Origin: Zhenhengia yiwuensis
Lineage (GTDB): Bacteria > Bacillota > Clostridia > Lachnospirales > Cellulosilyticaceae
Assembly: GCF_014384995.1 (NCBI RefSeq)
Contig: NZ_JACRSY010000012.1
Span: 44,871-108,870 of the forward strand
DNA: 64,000 bases
Direction of reading: 5' to 3'
Shown: positions 1 through 8,237 of the stretch, piece after piece
Position numbering within the stretch: the stretch's first letter is position 1
Layout: each line of letters begins with the position of its first letter
Made by a program: the position numbers and the translations under genes
The notes under the pieces: generated by a model
What the model saw: the letters and a program-made list of their open reading frames with translations, nothing else
Told to the model about the DNA's origin: nothing
Database searches by the model: none

Positions 1-2
1 CA

Positions 3-134
3 CTTTATAAAATTGTTCATCACCCAGCTGTACAAGGTAGACCTTTCATTTTAGAAACACCTTGGCTTGATAAAAAAACTAACTTATATAAAGAAGAAAT
101 TGCTTATTTAAGGGGCGATGATAGTGAACTTTAA
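3..134 (+). CDS. nfo: Endonuclease IV, C-terminal fragment (cut by window edge)
   Basis: An open frame entering from the left edge encodes 43 residues ending in a stop. It contains the strongly conserved tail of class II AP endonucleases: P-F-I-L-E-T-P-W followed by Y-K-E-E-I. Endonuclease IV cleaves DNA at abasic sites and uses three metal ions; the Glu of the F-I-L-E-T-P segment belongs to the conserved metal-site region of the family. The stop codon overlaps the start of the following reductase gene by 17 bp, which suggests translational coupling. Only the last part of the gene is visible, so length and integrity cannot be judged. Confidence 0.75.
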   Translation, partial: LYKIVHHPAVQGRPFILETPWLDKKTNLYKEEIAYLRGDDSEL

Positions 135-867
135 TGACGAAATCGTTCTTGTTACAGGTTCTTCTAGAGGCATAGGCCTTTCTATTGCCTACCACTTTGC
201 TAAAGCAGGTGCTACTGTCATTCTTAATGGTGCACATAATAAGGAAGCTTTGGATCAAGCAACTACTTCTTTTAAGGAAGAATCTCTTAAAGTCTATAGT
301 TTCTTAGGCGATGTATCTGAGTATACTACTGCAAAGGCACTTTTTGACTTTACCTATACAAAACTTGGCAGCTATCCTACCATTGTTATAAACAATGCAG
401 GAATCAGCCATGTAGGACTCTTTACAGATACAACACCAGATATATGGCATAAAGTAATGGAAATTAATATGACTTCCGCCTATAACTGCTCTCACTTAGC
501 AGTCCCTTCTATGATTAGTCAGCACAAAGGATGCATTATCAACATTTCTTCTATCTGGGGTAACGTAGGTGCCTCCTGCGAAGTAGCTTATAGCACGAGT
601 AAAAGTGCCCTAAATGGTTTCACTAAAGCCCTTGCCAAAGAACTTGGCCCTTCTAATATTCGTGTGAATGCCATCTCTTGCGGATGGATTGATACGGATA
701 TGAATGCTCACTTCTCTGAAGAAGATAAAAATGCTTTTGTTGATGAAGTACCTCTTTGCCGTACTGGTAAAGTTGAAGACGTAGCTAAAACCTGTCTTTA
801 CTTAGCCAGTGAGGCAGCCAGCTATATGACAGGGCAAATTCTTACTTTAGATGGTGGACTACTCTAA
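118..867 (+). CDS. Short-chain dehydrogenase/reductase, FabG-like
   Basis: A complete 249-residue classical SDR. The Rossmann cofactor motif T-G-S-S-R-G-I-G spans residues 13-20 and N-N-A-G spans 92-95. The catalytic tetrad reads N117, S145, Y158 and K162 (Y-S-T-S-K). The C-terminal D-G-G is typical of 3-oxoacyl-ACP reductases, which reduce beta-ketoacyl-ACP with NADPH. A stand-alone copy outside a fatty-acid cluster could instead be a paralogue such as the EF-P 5-aminopentanone reductase (YmfI type); sequence alone does not decide. The ATG lies only 2 nt after an AGGGG Shine-Dalgarno, so a GTG two codons downstream (position 124, spacing 8) may be the true start. A strong terminator follows. 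Confidence 0.85.
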   Translation: MIVNFNDEIVLVTGSSRGIGLSIAYHFAKAGATVILNGAHNKEALDQATTSFKEESLKVYSFLGDVSEYTTAKALFDFTYTKLGSYPTIVINNAGISHVGLFTDTTPDIWHKVMEINMTSAYNCSHLAVPSMISQHKGCIINISSIWGNVGASCEVAYSTSKSALNGFTKALAKELGPSNIRVNAISCGWIDTDMNAHFSEEDKNAFVDEVPLCRTGKVEDVAKTCLYLASEAASYMTGQILTLDGGLL

Positions 868-900
868 TAATATATAGGCTTTATACATTAAACTACTAAA

Positions 901-965
901 TAAGAAAGAGGCTATCTGCTTCTATTCATCTTATATAAGATGATAGACTGATAGCCTCTTTCTTA
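901..965. terminator. Bidirectional terminator between convergent genes
   Basis: A 16-bp perfect stem (901-916 with 950-965) encloses a second small hairpin in its loop. A-runs and T-runs at the stem ends make it usable from both strands. It separates the plus-strand reductase gene from the minus-strand rpsI operon. Confidence 0.8.
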
Positions 966-983
966 TATCCTTATTTTTAAAGA

Positions 984-1012
984 TAAAAAAGCCAATCCAT
1001 AAAGGATTGACT
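984..1012 (-). terminator. Terminator of rplM-rpsI
   Basis: On the minus strand a 9-bp stem (1004-1012 with 990-998) is followed directly by six U residues. It lies 9 nt after the rpsI stop codon, so it ends the rplM-rpsI transcript. Confidence 0.85.
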
Positions 1013-1020
1013 TTGAAAAA

Positions 1021-1413
1021 TTAACGTTTTGAGAACTGTGGTGCACGTCTCGCAGCTTTGAGACCGTATTTTTTTCTTTCTTTCATTCTTGGGTCCCTTG
1101 TTAAGAAGCCTGCTTTTTTAAGAGCTGGACGGAATTCACCATCAGCTTGAAGTAACGCACGGCTAATACCATGACGGATAGCTCCAGCTTGTCCTGTTGT
1201 TCCTCCACCATATACGTTTACTCTAACATCAAATTTGTTTAATGTTTCTGTAAGTACTAATGGTTGACGAGTAATAACTTTTAATGTTTCAAGACCGAAA
1301 TATTCTTCGATATCTCTCTTATTGATTGTAATTTTACCTGTTCCTGGTACAAGGTATACACGTGCTACTGAGCTTTTACGTCTACCTGTTCCATAATATC
1401 TAACTGCTGCCAT
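1021..1413 (-). CDS. rpsI: 30S ribosomal protein S9 (uS9)
   Basis: Full-length S9 of 130 residues, the usual bacterial size. The N-terminal segment G-T-G-R-R-K-S-S-V-A-R and the basic tail ending in Q-F-S-K-R are both present; in the assembled ribosome the last Lys-Arg contacts P-site tRNA. S9 sits in the 30S head. It is the second gene of a two-gene operon with rplM, 24 nt downstream of it and preceded by a good Shine-Dalgarno. This rplM-rpsI pairing is conserved across bacteria. Nothing is missing or unusual in the protein. Confidence 0.98.
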   Translation of the reverse strand: MAAVRYYGTGRRKSSVARVYLVPGTGKITINKRDIEEYFGLETLKVITRQPLVLTETLNKFDVRVNVYGGGTTGQAGAIRHGISRALLQADGEFRPALKKAGFLTRDPRMKERKKYGLKAARRAPQFSKR

Positions 1414-1437
1414 TTGTATTGCCTCCTCTCGATACGA

Positions 1438-1875
1438 TTAATATTTGAATGTAAGTACTTCTGGTTTTTGAGCTTCATGATTGTGCTCTGTTCCAGCATA
1501 TACACGTAATTTTGTAAGCATTTGTCTACCTAAAGAGTTTTTAGGAAGCATACCTTTTACTGCGTACATAACAACGCGTTCTGGATGTTCGTTAAGCATA
1601 TCACGAGCTTTAGTTTCTTTTAAACCACCAGCGTATCCAGAGTGTTTTCTGTATAATTTTTGGTCAAGTTTTTTACCTGTGAATACTACTTTTTCAGCGT
1701 TGATTACGATTACGTGATCACCACAGTCTACGTGTGGAGTATAAGTAGGTTTGTTTTTACCTCTTAATACTGCTGCGATTTGGCTTGCAAGTCTACCTAC
1801 TGTTTGACCTTCAGCATCAATAATATACCATTTTCTTTCAACATTTTGAGCATTTGCCATGTATGTTGTTCTCAT
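1438..1875 (-). CDS. rplM: 50S ribosomal protein L13 (uL13)
   Basis: A 145-residue L13, normal length for Firmicutes. It starts M-R-T-T and carries the family core W-Y-I-I-D-A-E-G-Q-T-V-G-R-L-A and the G-M-L-P-K-N segment. L13 is an early-assembly protein that binds 23S rRNA. The start follows an AAGGAGGG ribosome site with 7-nt spacing. It is the first gene of the L13-S9 operon, which has its own promoter and a roughly 95-nt leader, so it is independent of the large S10 operon that ends about 3.7 kb away. Confidence 0.98.
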   Translation of the reverse strand: MRTTYMANAQNVERKWYIIDAEGQTVGRLASQIAAVLRGKNKPTYTPHVDCGDHVIVINAEKVVFTGKKLDQKLYRKHSGYAGGLKETKARDMLNEHPERVVMYAVKGMLPKNSLGRQMLTKLRVYAGTEHNHEAQKPEVLTFKY

Positions 1876-1882
1876 ATAAATT

Positions 1883-1972
1883 CCCTCCTTCGGCCTAGTC
1901 TTCGCTAGTTAAACCGTCTATTTGATATAAAATCCGGGGCATTTGGATTCTATAAGTGGGCTTATTAACACA
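1883..1972 (-). promoter_or_regulatory. rplM 5' leader, candidate L13 leader RNA
   Basis: About 95 nt separate the predicted transcription start from the rplM start codon. The leader contains a self-complementary stretch around CTAGCGAAGACTAG just before the ribosome site. L13 autoregulatory leaders are known upstream of rplM in Firmicutes; I infer membership from position and structure, not from a covariance-model match. Confidence 0.35.
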
Positions 1973-1978
1973 AATTAC

Positions 1979-2007
1979 ATTATAGTATAGGTGACTTGGA
2001 CTGTCAA
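1979..2007 (-). promoter_or_regulatory. Sigma-A promoter of rplM-rpsI
   Basis: A perfect TTGACA (2002-2007) and perfect TATAAT (1979-1984) are separated by 17 nt on the minus strand. Full consensus and position directly upstream of rplM make this a strong constitutive promoter. Confidence 0.9.
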
Positions 2008-2140
2008 GAGACTAGGTCCGATTTATTTATGCACAATTTAACCATTTTTTCTTAAAAGTTATCCACATTTTTATATATAAATTGTTTATAACTCTTTATA
2101 TTTGTTAATAAGTATAAAATTTTTCTCATTAATTAATTTT

Positions 2141-2902
2141 TTATGTCTGTTCATAACGAAGCGCGGCATCATAGTACACTTCTAATAAGGTAAGACCTTC
2201 TGGTGGAGCTGTTGGACCACCTAATGTACGGTCCCTTTTTTCGAGCATCTCTTCAATAGTCTGTGCAGTTAGTCTATGTCTTCCTACATCAATGAGTGTT
2301 CCTGCAATAATACGTACCATATTATAAAGGAAACCATTCCCACATACATCTAGGTAAACTATATCATCTTGCTCATGTACTTCTATACTATAAACTGTAC
2401 GCACTGTATCTTTGACTGTACTTCCAGAAGCGCAAAAACATTTAAAGTCATGTGTGCCTTCTATTCTACGTGCTGCTTCTTTCATAGCTTCTATATCTAA
2501 GCTATAAGGATAGAAGTAACAATACTTTCCTATAAACGGGTCATTCACTTTACTTGTAAGAATCTGATAACGGTAAGTCTTCTTCTTCGCCATAAAACGT
2601 GGGTGAAAATCTGATTTTACATCCCTTGCCTCTTTAATGACAATTTCCTTTGGTAATCTGCTATTAAGCGCTTTAGCAAAACGTTCTGTTGGAATAGGTG
2701 TATCAATATCAATAATACAGCATTGCCCTTTAGCATGAACCCCAGCATCTGTTCTCCCTGACCCTACTAAGTCTACTTTCTTACCCGTTAAACTATAAAT
2801 TGCATTTTCTACAGTTCCTTGTATAGTTATTGCATGTTCCTGTTTAGCAAAGCCATGATAATCTGTTCCATCATAAGCTATAATAAGTTGTATTCTTCTC
2901 AT
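2141..2902 (-). CDS. truA: tRNA pseudouridine(38-40) synthase TruA
   Basis: TruA isomerises uridines 38, 39 and 40 in the tRNA anticodon arm. The 253-residue protein has the catalytic motif G-R-T-D-A-G-V-H-A with Asp52 as nucleophile, the F-H-P-R-F segment, and the C-terminal G-N-G-F-L-Y-N-M-V-R block. Length is close to the usual 245-265. It is the last gene of an ecfA1-ecfA2-ecfT-truA run; only 51 nt separate it from ecfT, which matches the conserved ecf-truA order of Firmicutes downstream of the ribosomal alpha operon. No terminator is obvious between its stop and the rplM promoter. Confidence 0.97.
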   Translation of the reverse strand: MRRIQLIIAYDGTDYHGFAKQEHAITIQGTVENAIYSLTGKKVDLVGSGRTDAGVHAKGQCCIIDIDTPIPTERFAKALNSRLPKEIVIKEARDVKSDFHPRFMAKKKTYRYQILTSKVNDPFIGKYCYFYPYSLDIEAMKEAARRIEGTHDFKCFCASGSTVKDTVRTVYSIEVHEQDDIVYLDVCGNGFLYNMVRIIAGTLIDVGRHRLTAQTIEEMLEKRDRTLGGPTAPPEGLTLLEVYYDAALRYEQT

Positions 2903-2953
2903 AGCTCCTCCTTATTCATTCTCTCTTTAAGTCTCTTTTTTTATCTTTTAATC

Positions 2954-3745
2954 TTATAACACAATACACATTACAATATAAAGCACGCCAAATCCAAAGG
3001 CTAGAAAGTCTCCTTTGTGGTACTCTAACTTATTCATACGCGTTCTCCCCGCTCCCCCTTGGTAGCACCTAGCTTCCATAGCCATAGCTAAATCCTCTGC
3101 CCTTCTAAATGCAGAAATAAATAATGGCACCATAATTGGAATCATAGCTTTCGCACGTTGCATAATATTACCACTCTCAAAGTCAGCACCTCTTGCTGTC
3201 TGAGCCTTCATAATCTTATCTGTTTCCTCTAATAAAATAGGAATAAATCTTAATGAGATACTCATCATCATAGCAATTTCATGCGCTGGCACATGAATCT
3301 TTGTAAATGGCATTAATAAACTTTCTATACCATCTGTAAGCTGAATAGGTGAAGTCGTTAATGTCAGAAGTGAACTTCCCACAATAAGTAGGATTAATCT
3401 CGTTCCCATTTCAAGTGCAAAGAAAATCCCTTCCCATGTAATGCGTATAAAACCCCAGTCTACAATAGTATGTTCACCTGTTGTAAAGAACACATTCAGT
3501 ACAACAGTAAAGAGTAAAATGACCACAATACTCTTTAGTCCTTTTAGCATGTATTTAACAGGTACTTTACTTACTTTAATAGCTAGTGCTAATGCTAAGA
3601 ATACACCTAAGTATCCCCATACAGTATCTACGAAAAAGAGTGCAATAATATAAGCAAACGTCAGAAGAATCTTAGTTCTAGGATCAAGCTTATGCACAGG
3701 TGAGTTAATTGGATAATACTGACCTATCGTAATATCTCGTATCAT
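2954..3745 (-). CDS. ecfT: Energy-coupling factor transporter transmembrane protein EcfT
   Basis: EcfT is the membrane scaffold of group II ECF vitamin and metal transporters; it couples the EcfA1/EcfA2 ATPases to exchangeable substrate-binding S components. The 263-residue protein has several hydrophobic segments and the two coupling-helix signatures: A-R-G at 184-186 and a variant A-R-C at 225-227. Its start overlaps the ecfA2 stop by 4 nt, so the ATPases and scaffold are translated together. No S component lies nearby, as expected for the shared group II module. Confidence 0.95.
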   Translation of the reverse strand: MIRDITIGQYYPINSPVHKLDPRTKILLTFAYIIALFFVDTVWGYLGVFLALALAIKVSKVPVKYMLKGLKSIVVILLFTVVLNVFFTTGEHTIVDWGFIRITWEGIFFALEMGTRLILLIVGSSLLTLTTSPIQLTDGIESLLMPFTKIHVPAHEIAMMMSISLRFIPILLEETDKIMKAQTARGADFESGNIMQRAKAMIPIMVPLFISAFRRAEDLAMAMEARCYQGGAGRTRMNKLEYHKGDFLAFGFGVLYIVMCIVL

Positions 3746-4605
3746 GCGTTATTCACCTCTTTCTCTAAACAAGCTATAAGCTTACTTGCTGCTTCTTCTA
3801 CAGTTAATACATCTGTATCTACTAACATGCCTTTTTCCTTTAATGCATCCATAATATGTCTAATTTGTGGTACGCCAAGACCTATCTCTTCTAGTCTTTC
3901 TCTATGCTTAAAGACTTCTCTTGTATCTCCCTTAAAGGCAATCTCACCTCTATAAAGTACAATAAGCTCTTCTACATAACGTGCTACATCTTCCATACTA
4001 TGTGAAATAAGTACAATGGTTAAATGCCTTGTTTCATGCATCTCTTTTAATTGACTAAACAGTTCTTCTCTCCCCTTAGGATCAAGTCCTGCTGTAGGCT
4101 CATCTAAAATTAAGATATCTGGGTTCATAGCCAACACACCTGCTATGGCTACACGTCTTTTCTGTCCACCTGATAATTCAAAAGGCGACTTCTGCCAAAA
4201 CTCTTCATCTAAACCTACCGCTTTTAAAGAAGATTCTATTCTTTCCTTTAATGCATCTCCCTCTAGCCCTAAGTTCTTAGGTCCATAAGCTACATCATCA
4301 TATACAGTCATTTCAAAAAGTTGGTATTCTGGGTACTGGAATACAAGACCTACGGATTGTCTAATATGTTTTTTATCTACGCCATCTTCATGAATATTAA
4401 TCCCTTTGACATATACCTCTCCTCTTGTAGGTTTTAAAAGCCCATTAAACATCTGAATAAGTGTACTCTTTCCAGAACCTGTATGTCCAATAATCCCTAA
4501 AAAGCTTCCATCTTTTATATGCAGGTTAACATCATGAAGAGCTACTTTCTCAAAAGGCGTTCCTTCATTATAAATATGTGTTAGTTGTTTGATTTTAATT
4601 GCCAT
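3742..4605 (-). CDS. ecfA2: Energy-coupling factor transporter ATPase EcfA2
   Basis: One of two ABC ATPases of the ECF transporter. The 287-residue protein shows Walker A G-H-T-G-S-G-K-S-T at residues 40-48, the Q-loop region V-F-Q-Y-P-E-Y-Q, the signature L-S-G-G-Q-K-R-R and Walker B I-L-I-L-D-E-P-T. The C-terminal extension after the switch His is typical of EcfA proteins. The paralogue EcfA1 is upstream and overlaps it by 25 nt; ecfT follows with a 4-nt overlap. Assignment of A2 over A1 rests on gene order and the standard D-E-P-T Walker B. Confidence 0.95.
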   Translation of the reverse strand: MAIKIKQLTHIYNEGTPFEKVALHDVNLHIKDGSFLGIIGHTGSGKSTLIQMFNGLLKPTRGEVYVKGINIHEDGVDKKHIRQSVGLVFQYPEYQLFEMTVYDDVAYGPKNLGLEGDALKERIESSLKAVGLDEEFWQKSPFELSGGQKRRVAIAGVLAMNPDILILDEPTAGLDPKGREELFSQLKEMHETRHLTIVLISHSMEDVARYVEELIVLYRGEIAFKGDTREVFKHRERLEEIGLGVPQIRHIMDALKEKGMLVDTDVLTVEEAASKLIACLEKEVNNA

Positions 4606-5444
4606 ATTGCATCTACAACCTCCTTTGTTGTTAATAAGGTTGGATCTAAATCATACCCTTTTTGTCTGAGGAGATAGATAAGATAAGTAGAATCTGGTAC
4701 ATCTAAACCTATTCTTCTAATTTCCTCTACATTTTTGAAAACTTCCTTCGGAGAACCTGAAAGTAATACCTTACCTTCATCAATAACAATAATACGATCA
4801 GCTAAAATAGCCTCCTGCATGTAGTGTGTAATATGAATAATAGTAATACCTTGCTCCTTATTCAGCTTTTGCATAGTCTTCATAACTTGGGAACGGCCTA
4901 TAGGATCTAGCATAGCTGTAGATTCATCAAAAATAATACATTTAGGTTGCATAGCTATAACACCAGCAATAGCAATACGTTGCTTCTGCCCACCCGATAA
5001 TTGGTTAGGTGATACACGTTTATAGTCATCCATCTCTACTGTATGGATAGCTTCATCTACACGCTTTCTAATTTCACTAGGCTCTACTCCTAAATTTTCT
5101 GGACCAAAGGCTACATCTTCTTCCACAATCGTTGCAACGATCTGGTTATCTGGATTCTGAAATACCATTCCCACATCTTTACGTACTTCCCATATATGCT
5201 CGCCATTACTTAGGTCAATATTATTAACCCATAACATTCCTGATTTAGGGGATAAAATACCATTCAGATGTTTGGCAAAAGTAGATTTACCAGAACCATT
5301 GTGTCCAAGTACCGCTACAAATTCACCTTCTTTAATAGTTACATTAATATGATCCAAAGCAATAATCGTATCTTCTACTTTACCTTGGTCATCATGAATT
5401 AAGTACTCAAATGTTAAATCTTTAGCTTCTACTATATTCTTCAT
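4581..5444 (-). CDS. ecfA1: Energy-coupling factor transporter ATPase EcfA1
   Basis: First ATPase of the ECF module. From the chosen start it has 287 residues. Walker A G-H-N-G-S-G-K-S-T is at 47-55, the Q-loop region reads V-F-Q-N-P-D-N-Q, the signature is L-S-G-G-Q-K-Q-R, and Walker B ends D-E-S-T, the Ser replacement characteristic of EcfA1. An upstream in-frame Met exists at 5474, but the AGAGGA ribosome site sits 6 nt before the ATG at 5444, and homologues begin at this M-K-N-I-V-type start. It heads the ecf-truA operon, separated from rplQ by a terminator. Confidence 0.95.
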   Translation of the reverse strand: MKNIVEAKDLTFEYLIHDDQGKVEDTIIALDHINVTIKEGEFVAVLGHNGSGKSTFAKHLNGILSPKSGMLWVNNIDLSNGEHIWEVRKDVGMVFQNPDNQIVATIVEEDVAFGPENLGVEPSEIRKRVDEAIHTVEMDDYKRVSPNQLSGGQKQRIAIAGVIAMQPKCIIFDESTAMLDPIGRSQVMKTMQKLNKEQGITIIHITHYMQEAILADRIIVIDEGKVLLSGSPKEVFKNVEEIRRIGLDVPDSTYLIYLLRQKGYDLDPTLLTTKEVVDAIWQLKSNN

Positions 5445-5512
5445 GTACATTCCTCTTTCTATATACTTACACATCTATATCTACTTAAATAAATAGGCTA
5501 TACACCCTTTTT

Positions 5513-5541
5513 AAGATACAAGGATAATCTACTCATGTAAA
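5513..5541 (-). promoter_or_regulatory. Putative promoter of ecfA1-ecfA2-ecfT-truA
   Basis: TTTACA (5536-5541) and TATCTT (5513-5518) with 17-nt spacing on the minus strand. It lies between the rplQ terminator and ecfA1, where a new promoter is needed unless the terminator leaks. The match is moderate. Confidence 0.4.
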
Positions 5542-5561
5542 TAGATATTTAAAAATAAATA

Positions 5562-5594
5562 GAGAAAAGGGATTAAGAGCAAATTCTTAATCCC
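5562..5594 (-). terminator. Terminator of the S10-spc-alpha operon
   Basis: A perfect 10-bp stem (5585-5594 with 5569-5578) with a 6-nt loop, followed on the minus strand by TTTTCTC. It lies 7 nt after the rplQ stop and ends the 16-kb ribosomal protein operon. Confidence 0.9.
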
Positions 5595-5600
5595 TGGACA

Positions 5601-6125
5601 TTATACTAATTCAATAATAACTTCTTCAGCACCGTCACCTTTACGAGGTCCGATTTTGATGATTCTTGTGTAACCACCATTACGGTCTGCGTATTTAGGA
5701 GCGATTTCGCTGAATAATTTATCTGTTAAATCAACAGATTTAGCTTGTCTTCTCTTATTAGCTTGAACTTCTGTTACAGGGTATAATACCTTTAACATTT
5801 GTCTTCTTGCATGTAAGCGAGTAGCGCTATCTTTTTTGATTGTTTTTTCTACTTCTTCAAATACAGTTACTTTTTTGCCATCTACAACTTCTTTAACGCG
5901 TTTACCGTTAACGTCTTTTTTAGCAACTTTAGCAGTAACTTTTACTTCTTCATAGTTATCTTTTTCACGTACAGCCATTGCAATTAAGCCTTCAGCAATC
6001 TTGCGAATCTCTTTAGCTTTTGCTGTAGTAGTTTTGATCTTACCATGGTATAAGAGATTTGTTACTTGATTACGAAGTAATGCTTTACGTCCAGCTGCAT
6101 TACGTCCAAGTTTTCTTTGAGCCAT
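5601..6125 (-). CDS. rplQ: 50S ribosomal protein L17 (bL17)
   Basis: L17 lines the peptide-exit side of the 50S subunit. The conserved N-terminus (R-K-L-G-R, R-K-A-L-L-R-N) and C-terminus (the R-N-G-G-Y-T-R-I segment) frame a lysine-rich insertion at about residues 54-98. This makes the protein 174 residues, against about 120 in Bacillus. Longer L17 proteins with an insertion here occur in many Clostridia, so this is a lineage trait rather than damage. It is the last gene of the long operon, directly before the terminator. Confidence 0.97.
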   Translation of the reverse strand: MAQRKLGRNAAGRKALLRNQVTNLLYHGKIKTTTAKAKEIRKIAEGLIAMAVREKDNYEEVKVTAKVAKKDVNGKRVKEVVDGKKVTVFEEVEKTIKKDSATRLHARRQMLKVLYPVTEVQANKRRQAKSVDLTDKLFSEIAPKYADRNGGYTRIIKIGPRKGDGAEEVIIELV

Positions 6126-6149
6126 GCCTTAACCTCCTTTAGTTTGTCA

Positions 6150-7109
6150 CTAATCTTCGCTTGGTTTTAATGCAAATCCAAGCTCTTCAAGTTTTTGGAA
6201 CACTTCTTCTAATGATTTACGTCCTAAGTTACGTACTTTCATCATTTCATCTTCTGTTTTATTTGTAAGGTCTTCAACAGTGTTGATACCTGCACGTTTT
6301 AAACAGTTGAATGATCTAACAGAAAGATCTAACTCTTCGATAGTCATTTCAAGTGTTTTCTCTTTGGAGTCATCTTCTTTAGTTACCATGATTTCAGCAT
6401 TACGTGCATTTTCACTTAAATCAATGAAAAGATTTAAATGTTCACTTAATACTTTAGCAGCTAAGCTAACTGCTTCATCAGGTTTTAAAGTACCATTTGT
6501 CCATACTTGTAATGTAAGTTTATCGTAGTCAGTTTGTTGACCAACACGAGTATCCTCTACAGTAAAGTTTACGCGCTCTACTGGAGTGTAACTTGCATCT
6601 ACTGGAATAACTCCGATTGGTAAATCTGTCTTTTTAAGTTTATTAGTACCGATGTATCCACGACCTCTAGTGATTGTGAGTTCGATATATAAACGACAGT
6701 TTGAACCGCCATTTAATGTAGCGATATGATGTTCTGGATTAAGGATTTCAATTTCAGCTGGACATTTAATGTCTGCGCCTGTCACTGTGCCCTCACCTGT
6801 AGCTTCAATGTAAACTACTTTTGGTTCCATATTATCACTAATGTCTTTGATAGCAAGACCTTTAATGTTTAATAGGATTTCAAGAACGTCTTCTTTAACA
6901 CCTGGGATACTGCTGAATTCGTGTAGTACGCCTTCAATTTTTACGCTGCTTACTGCAGAACCTGGAAGAGAAGAAGAAAGGATTCTACGTAATCCATTCC
7001 CTAGGGTAGTCCCATATCCTCTTTCTAAAGGTTCTACAACAAAACAACCGTATTTACCGTCAGGTGACATTTCTTTAATCTCAATTTGTGGTTTTTCAAA
7101 TTCCAACAC
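6150..7109 (-). CDS. rpoA: DNA-directed RNA polymerase subunit alpha
   Basis: The 319-residue alpha subunit, whose dimer is the assembly platform for beta and beta-prime. The N-terminal domain shows the conserved G-Y-G-T-T-L-G-N-G-L-R-R-I-L-L-S-type segment near residues 31-48. A linker rich in acidic residues (about 240-255) leads to the C-terminal domain, with S-V-R-S-F-N-C-L-K-R-A-G-I-N-T and the N-L-G-R-K-S-L segment that contacts UP elements and activators. It lies between rpsD and rplQ in the usual alpha-operon order; the ribosome site AAAGGAGGG is close to the ATG. Confidence 0.98.
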   Translation of the reverse strand: MLEFEKPQIEIKEMSPDGKYGCFVVEPLERGYGTTLGNGLRRILSSSLPGSAVSSVKIEGVLHEFSSIPGVKEDVLEILLNIKGLAIKDISDNMEPKVVYIEATGEGTVTGADIKCPAEIEILNPEHHIATLNGGSNCRLYIELTITRGRGYIGTNKLKKTDLPIGVIPVDASYTPVERVNFTVEDTRVGQQTDYDKLTLQVWTNGTLKPDEAVSLAAKVLSEHLNLFIDLSENARNAEIMVTKEDDSKEKTLEMTIEELDLSVRSFNCLKRAGINTVEDLTNKTEDEMMKVRNLGRKSLEEVFQKLEELGFALKPSED

Positions 7110-7160
7110 CCGATAAACCCTCCTTTAATATTAAAATAGTCTTTTGAGGGTGACGAACTA

Positions 7161-7787
7161 TTACTTAGAGTAAAGCTCAACGATAAGTGTTTCTTGGATA
7201 TCTGTATCGATTTGATCTCTTGCAGGAGCTGCTTTAACAGTTCCTCTTAAGTTTTCGATATCAGCTTCTAACCATTCTGGTACAATACGAGAACCTGTTA
7301 CTTCAGTGATTTGTTTGAAGCGTTCGAAGCTTTTAGCATCTTCTTTAACTTCAATTACATCACCAATTTTAACTTGGTATGATGGAATGTTAACTCTTTT
7401 ACCGTTAACTGTAACAAGGTTGTGACGAACAACTTGTCTAGCTTCTGTACGAGAACGTCCAAGACCTAAGCGGTAAGCTACGTTGTCTAAACGAAGTTCA
7501 AGGTTACGAAGTAAGTTCTCACCTGTGATGCCTGGTTGTGCATCTGCTTTTTCAAAGTATGTTCTGAATTGACCTTCAAGAACACCATAGATTCTTTTAG
7601 CTTTTTGTTTTTCACGTAACTGTAAGCCGTACTCAGATAATTTTGTTTTTTGTTGACCATGTTGACCTGGTGCATATGGTCTTCTTTCAATAGCACAAGC
7701 TGCTGTGTAGCATCTTTCGCCTTTTAAGAATAATTTTTTACCTTCACGACGACATTGTTTACATTTCGCTCCGATATATCTAGCCAT
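7161..7787 (-). CDS. rpsD: 30S ribosomal protein S4 (uS4), zinc-binding form
   Basis: A 208-residue S4, the primary 16S rRNA binder of the 30S body. It is the C-plus form: C9, C12, C26 and C31 make a zinc site at the N-terminus. The S4 RNA-binding fold follows (R-L-D-N-V-A-Y-R-L-G to V-N-G-K-R-V-N-I-P-S-Y). In Bacillus rpsD is a separate self-regulated gene; here it stays inside the alpha operon between rpsK and rpoA, as in most Clostridia. S4 is a classical translational autoregulator, but no dedicated leader stands out here. Confidence 0.98.
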   Translation of the reverse strand: MARYIGAKCKQCRREGKKLFLKGERCYTAACAIERRPYAPGQHGQQKTKLSEYGLQLREKQKAKRIYGVLEGQFRTYFEKADAQPGITGENLLRNLELRLDNVAYRLGLGRSRTEARQVVRHNLVTVNGKRVNIPSYQVKIGDVIEVKEDAKSFERFKQITEVTGSRIVPEWLEADIENLRGTVKAAPARDQIDTDIQETLIVELYSK

Positions 7788-7805
7788 TTCTATTTACACC
7801 TCCTA

Positions 7806-8213
7806 TTACACTCTTCTACGTTTTGGTGGACGACATCCGTTATGTGGTACAGGAGTTACATCTTTAATTAATGTTACTTCTAAACCAGCTGCTTGAAGCG
7901 CACGAATAGCTGCTTCACGTCCGGATCCTGGACCTTTTACCATTACTTCAACTGATTTTAAACCGTGTTCCATTGCTGCTTTAGCTGCTGTTTCAGCTGC
8001 CATTTGAGCTGCATATGGAGTTGATTTTCTAGAACCTCTGAAACCAAGGCCACCTGCACTTGCCCATGAAAGAGCATTGCCGTTTGTATCAGTTAATGTA
8101 ACCATTGTATTATTGAAAGTAGATTGGATATGAGCCATACCACGTTCTACATGTTTTCTATCACGACGTCTACGAGTTGTACCCTTTTTTGCCGCTTTTT
8201 TTGCTGCTGCCAT
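7806..8213 (-). CDS. rpsK: 30S ribosomal protein S11 (uS11)
   Basis: A 135-residue S11 of the 30S platform. It has the G-M-A-H-I-Q-S-T-F-N-N-T motif, the G-P-G-S-G-R-E-A-A-I-R-A-L segment and the C-terminal H-N-G-C-R-P-P-K-R-R-R-V tail that reaches the mRNA exit region. The N-terminus is an Ala/Lys-rich stretch, common in Clostridia. It lies 24 nt downstream of rpsM and 18 nt upstream of rpsD. Confidence 0.98.
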   Translation of the reverse strand: MAAAKKAAKKGTTRRRRDRKHVERGMAHIQSTFNNTMVTLTDTNGNALSWASAGGLGFRGSRKSTPYAAQMAAETAAKAAMEHGLKSVEVMVKGPGSGREAAIRALQAAGLEVTLIKDVTPVPHNGCRPPKRRRV

Positions 8214-8237
8214 GAGATCTTAACCTCCTTTATTTAA

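Noticed and set aside
5601..6125. L17 interrupted by a foreign insertion
   Set aside because: The insertion is in frame, lysine-rich like the rest, and similarly extended L17 proteins occur in many Clostridia.
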